Below are positions 19,349 through 22,761 of a stretch of DNA of 22,761 nucleotides, piece by piece (positions within the stretch are counted from its first letter, which is position 1; the number at the start of each line of letters is the position of its first letter). A model generated the notes under the pieces. That model was not told the origin of the DNA, ran no database searches, and was given only the letters and a program-made list of their open reading frames with translations. The position numbers and the translations under genes were made by a program. Source of the DNA: Cerioporus squamosus (taxonomy: Eukaryota > Basidiomycota > Agaricomycetes > Polyporales > Polyporaceae); assembly GCA_022592435.1 (NCBI GenBank), contig JABYQS010000435.1, positions 1 to 22,761 on the forward strand. The letters are read 5' to 3'.

Positions 19349-19721
19349 AATCAAGTCTATGGGTGATGGATGAACGGATCGGTCGTCATGTTTTCGTGAG
19401 AGTGGGGCGGTCTATAGCGTTGCGATGTTTGATTATTGTGTGCGCGTGCGTGTGTCGGGACGGTAATAAATAGGGTGTTGCATTAGAGGAGGGGATGCGG
19501 GATACGGGGTGGACGCGTCGTTGGGAGACCGAGTCCGTTGAGCGGCGTTGAGGCGAGAACGGAGAGGGAGCGGGAGCGGGACCAAGGATAATGATACATG
19601 GTGAGCGGGGAGCGAGTCTTCAGTCTTGCATGAGGAGAGGCGCGGGGGTATACCAAGAAATCACAGAGACGGGTCGACAGTCAGAGGGGACACACGCAGG
19701 CGGACCAGCAGGCAGGACGCA

Positions 19722-22716
19722 TCAAGGCGTCACGACCGTCGACGCCCGGATCGGCTGCATGCGCGAGAGCCCCGACCGCCCCGGGAGACCCCTCGCATGC
19801 GGGTGCATCTGCGTCGGCGCCCCATGCGCCGCGAACATCCCCGCCAGGTCCCCATCGCTGAAGCTCCGCTCCCCCGCCGCCACCGCGCCCTGCCCGCCCG
19901 CACCCCCGGCCCCGCCCCCGCGCCGCATCTCCTCCTGCACGCTCTCGTACGTCGGCAGGTCCCGCAGGCTCGACAGCGGCGTAATCCCGCCACCCAAGAA
20001 CCCGCGACTCGCCATATCGTAGTCCGGCACCTGCGTGAACGCGTGGTGCAGCATCTCCTGGCTCGTCATCGGCTCCGGCGCGTGCGCAGGCGTCGCCGCC
20101 CCGCTCGCCGCCGGGCTGCCCCCCGCGCTCGCGAGCGCCGCGAGGTTCGCGTGGCTCCCAGAGCGCGAACCCCCGATGTTGAACGTCGACGACAGGCTCG
20201 TGAACGGCTTCATCGCGATGTTGAACAGCCCGTGCATGTTCCTGCTCGCCGTGCTGTGGCTGTGCACGAACGTCTCCTCCGACCGCCCGCGCGGGAGCCC
20301 GGCCGCGCCGTTCGCCTGCCCGCTCTCCCCGCTCCGCCCGTCGCTGGACGCGAGGTCGGAGGAGCTCGTACGCTCGGGCGACGCGGCGCGGGAATTTGCG
20401 CGGGAGTTCGCACGGCTTCCGCGCCGGGACGGGAAGCGCGAGTGCGGCCTGCTCGCGTGGCTCGACTCGGGCGGCGTCCTGCTGGGGGGCGTGTTCCGCT
20501 GTACGACCGCCGCTGCCGGGGGCGCCTCGGGTGCCTCCCTCCCGAGGCTGAGCAGGAGCTCCGTGTTGACCCACTCGAGCGGGTGCGCGCCGGGCTGCGG
20601 CTCATTCGGAGGTGTTCGCTCCGCGGGGGCCGGCGGAGTGCCCCATGTGCACCCACCTGCCACGTCTCCAGGGGCGCAGGGCTCTGAATCCCGCTCGAGT
20701 CCTCGGAGTGTGCGCCTGGCGTGTGCACGGAGCGGTCGGGCATCGTGGGGCTGATGCCGTTCACGACCCAGGCGTTTGCGACGCGCATCGTGGCCGCGTC
20801 AGGGAGATAAGCATTCGCAACGCGGTCGCGCACGTGTGATGGGTACGATGGGAGCGCTTCCGAGTCTTCGTCGTCCTCGCCGAGCACGGCCTCTCCGCCT
20901 TCAATGTCAGAGGCACCGAGCAGGAGCCGCCGGGTCTGAAGTGTCGCGGCGCGAGCCTCGTCAGTGAGACGATGGTCGAGGACGTGGATGGGGAGCGAGC
21001 AACGGAGCTCCGAGGTGTGACCATCGAGGTTGCCGATGAGGATGGACCATCTCACTCGGTGAGTGACTTGGATCGGCTGCGTTGTGCGAGTCAGCATGGG
21101 CACAATTGAAGCACGATGGGCTACTTACCTCGAGCGAGTGACTGGGCGTCGCGTGCAAAGGCACAGTGATGTTCAAAGTCGTCACGACATCCGTCCCAGG
21201 TTCCATGAGCAGCTGGTCGCCTTCTTGAGGAGGAGGCAGGTCGATTGTGCTTGCCGCCGCCGACGGTCCAGCAGAGGGTCCAGCAGATGGCCCAGCGCTG
21301 AGATGGGCGATCTGTGGCGCATTCCCGCTTGACGACGAAGACCTAGTCGTGGTCGTGGTAAGCGGGGCGAGATCGATGGGTGCGTGGTTCGGCGAGTGGG
21401 GCCTAGAACTCGTCGACGCGACGGCGGGGAAGTACGAGCCATGGCCGTTCGGATGGGGCGAGTGCGACGAGAATCCAGGCGTATGCGCGGGCGTGTGGCC
21501 GGTCGAGAGCGACTGGCGCACGACATGGTGATTGCTGGAGAGCAGCGGGACGCGGAAACGGTGGAGCTGCTCGTCGACGCAGACAGCCTTGCCATCGACG
21601 ATGTCGTGCTTCGTGCTGGCGATCACCCGTGTGTTCTCCTGGCAGCCAGAGCGCGACCAGAGCTTGACGGTCTCGTTAATCGTTGTCGTGACGCTGATAA
21701 CGCGCGCGCCCTTGACCAGCGGCTGGAATTTGACGACTGCAGTGAGCCGCTCGCCGGCAGCCCACGCTTTGTGGGGGATCATGATTGAGTACATGAGCTT
21801 CTCTGGCCAGGTGTTCTCGATCTCGAGCGTTTGCTGATACTCGAGAGCCTCTGTCCCGAACCCACGCATGATCGTCACGGGGGCCACTGCAGTGATGTCG
21901 CGATGTGTGAGGCCGAAGCCGCCTCGAACGGCCTGAGCACGGAGCTTGTACTGGACCGACGCGCCGCCGAGGGCAGAAGTGTAGATGGAAGACGGGAGCG
22001 AGCCGCCGATCTGGAGCTGGAAGGGGAAGAGGTGGCGGCCGGCCTTGAGGGTGTGTGCATGGTGGCGGTCGCCCTCGAGGAAGGACCATTCGTGATTGCA
22101 CACGACGTAGGTCAGCTGGGAAGAGCTGAGCGCGAGACTGCGAAATTGGGGCGGTCAGTGCCATGTTCGCATCGGATGAGAAGGAGAGCGGGTTCATTGT
22201 GTGCACGAAGACGCGGATCGAGCGGCTAGAAGCGCGGTCGCGTGCACCGTGAAATTGGCGCACAATGTATGCTTGGAGTGTCTCTTCATGCACGCCACCG
22301 CACGCGTCGCAGCAGATTCCCTCATAACTGGGAGAGAAGCAGCTGCGCGCGGACACAGCGGCGGGCATGAGAATAGGTGCGCAGGGTCCACTGAATGAGA
22401 CAGCGCGCCAGGTGCGAACGCCTCAGCCGCTAGGCGACACAAACATAGAGCGAAGGGGTCATCTGGACAAGAGAGGGACGTAAGGGCAGGCAAAGACGGG
22501 TACTCACGGCTCTGCTGCAGAGACGGGGAGATGGGCCTTGCCTCTGAACTGGAGGGTGATCTCCTTGATGGATGTGGGTTCGGAGAGCTGGAGGACTACG
22601 TTCCCGCTGAGGAGGGCGGGGTTGACGTCGACGCCGGTGCCGCGGAGGCAGAGGACGTCATTGTTGACATGGATCTCGAGGTAGGGATGCCTGTGCTGCT
22701 TTTCCTTGTGGGGCAT
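19722..22716 (-). CDS. alpha-arrestin (ART/ARRDC family) with LPxY motifs and a long Ser-rich tail
   Basis: Four exons (22716-22508, 22137-21129, 21076-20657, 20594-19722) join in frame to 836 residues. The arrestin N-domain is marked by GNVVLQLSEPTSIKEITLQF, HEWSFLEGD and AGRHLFPFQLQIGGSLPSSI. The C-domain begins about residue 150 (EIENTWPEKLMYSIMIPHKA, KGARVISVTTTINETVKLWS). It is interrupted by a Ser/Pro/His-rich insert (about 250-365) containing a GPSA tandem repeat, then resumes with VTTLNITVPLHATPS and THRVRWSILIGNLDG. Two LPxY sequences, LPSY (481-484) and LPTY (759-762), resemble the PY motifs by which alpha-arrestins bind WW domains of Rsp5/Nedd4-type ubiquitin ligases to direct endocytosis of nutrient transporters. 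No strict PPxY was seen. The 290-residue tail is disordered and Ser/Arg/Gly-rich, suited to phosphoregulation. The first intron (370 nt) is much longer than the others. The cargo is unknown. Confidence 0.92.
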
Positions 22717-22761
22717 GTCGCGTCTGTCGGAGCGAGCGTGCTGGAGGTGTGTTGGTCGAGT
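22717..22761. other. 5' flank of the alpha-arrestin gene
   Basis: Only 45 bases upstream of the ATG are present, so the promoter lies outside the window. Confidence 0.5.

Larger units (their letters stand above)
17425..19721. other. 2.3-kb convergent intergenic region between muskelin and the alpha-arrestin
   Basis: Open frames here (for example 17498-18172 minus, 17854-18237 plus, 18596-18946 minus) have no recognisable domain, and I do not support any. A TATATAT lies near 17879. The sequence TTCTGGG is repeated three times at 18431-18451. From about 18960 to 19350 the plus strand is strongly G/purine-rich, with two G-quadruplex motifs; this is probably the 3' flank of the minus-strand arrestin. 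Confidence 0.5.

Noticed and set aside
19626..20754. Long frames on both strands over the arrestin last exon
   Set aside because: Arg- or Pro-rich shadows of the GC-rich arrestin coding frame.

Overview
The window looks like nuclear DNA of a basidiomycete fungus, most likely an agaricomycete (possibly Polyporales). The evidence is GC-rich coding sequence, many introns of about 50-70 nt with GTGAGT-type donors and CTGAC/CTAAC branch sites, and the gene families present: short BTB/POZ proteins, an NmrA/isoflavone-reductase-like pair, muskelin, and an alpha-arrestin with a long Ser-rich tail. No tRNA, rRNA, CRISPR array, transposon or viral gene was recognised.

Layout. A partial BTB/POZ gene runs off the left edge (1-268, minus). 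It is followed by a five-exon HAD phosphatase of the pseudouridine-phosphatase/GS1-like type (619-1673, minus), a long gene-poor stretch rich in palindromes and G-runs (1674-3753), and a single-pass membrane protein with a glutaredoxin fold but no cysteine (3754-4815, minus). From 4917 to 7530 I recognise no gene, although 6462-7265 carries a run of good splice signals. A second BTB/POZ gene follows on the plus strand (7531-8615). Two tandem NmrA-like genes (9121-10293 and 11014-12177, minus) come next, then a single-exon HAD hydrolase (13160-13810, plus), a 13-exon muskelin homologue (14170-17424, plus), a 2.3-kb gene-poor stretch, and a four-exon alpha-arrestin (19722-22716, minus) that is complete at the right edge.

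These are mostly unrelated housekeeping or lineage-expanded genes; I see no operon-like or cluster logic. Two share a theme: muskelin belongs to the CTLH/GID ubiquitin ligase, and alpha-arrestins are adaptors for Rsp5/Nedd4-type ligases. They are probably neighbours by chance.

Reading-frame quality is uneven. Five genes read cleanly through every splice junction: HAD-1, the glutaredoxin-like gene, NmrA copy 1, HAD-2 and arrestin. Both BTB genes, NmrA copy 2 (twice) and the conserved muskelin each show single-base indels. The muskelin indel suggests some are consensus errors; their concentration in duplicated families would also fit decay. The most interesting items are the cysteine-free glutaredoxin-like protein, the 20- and 10-nt microexons plus GC-AG intron in muskelin, the GC/GT donor difference between the NmrA copies, and G-quadruplex motifs placed alike behind two minus-strand genes.
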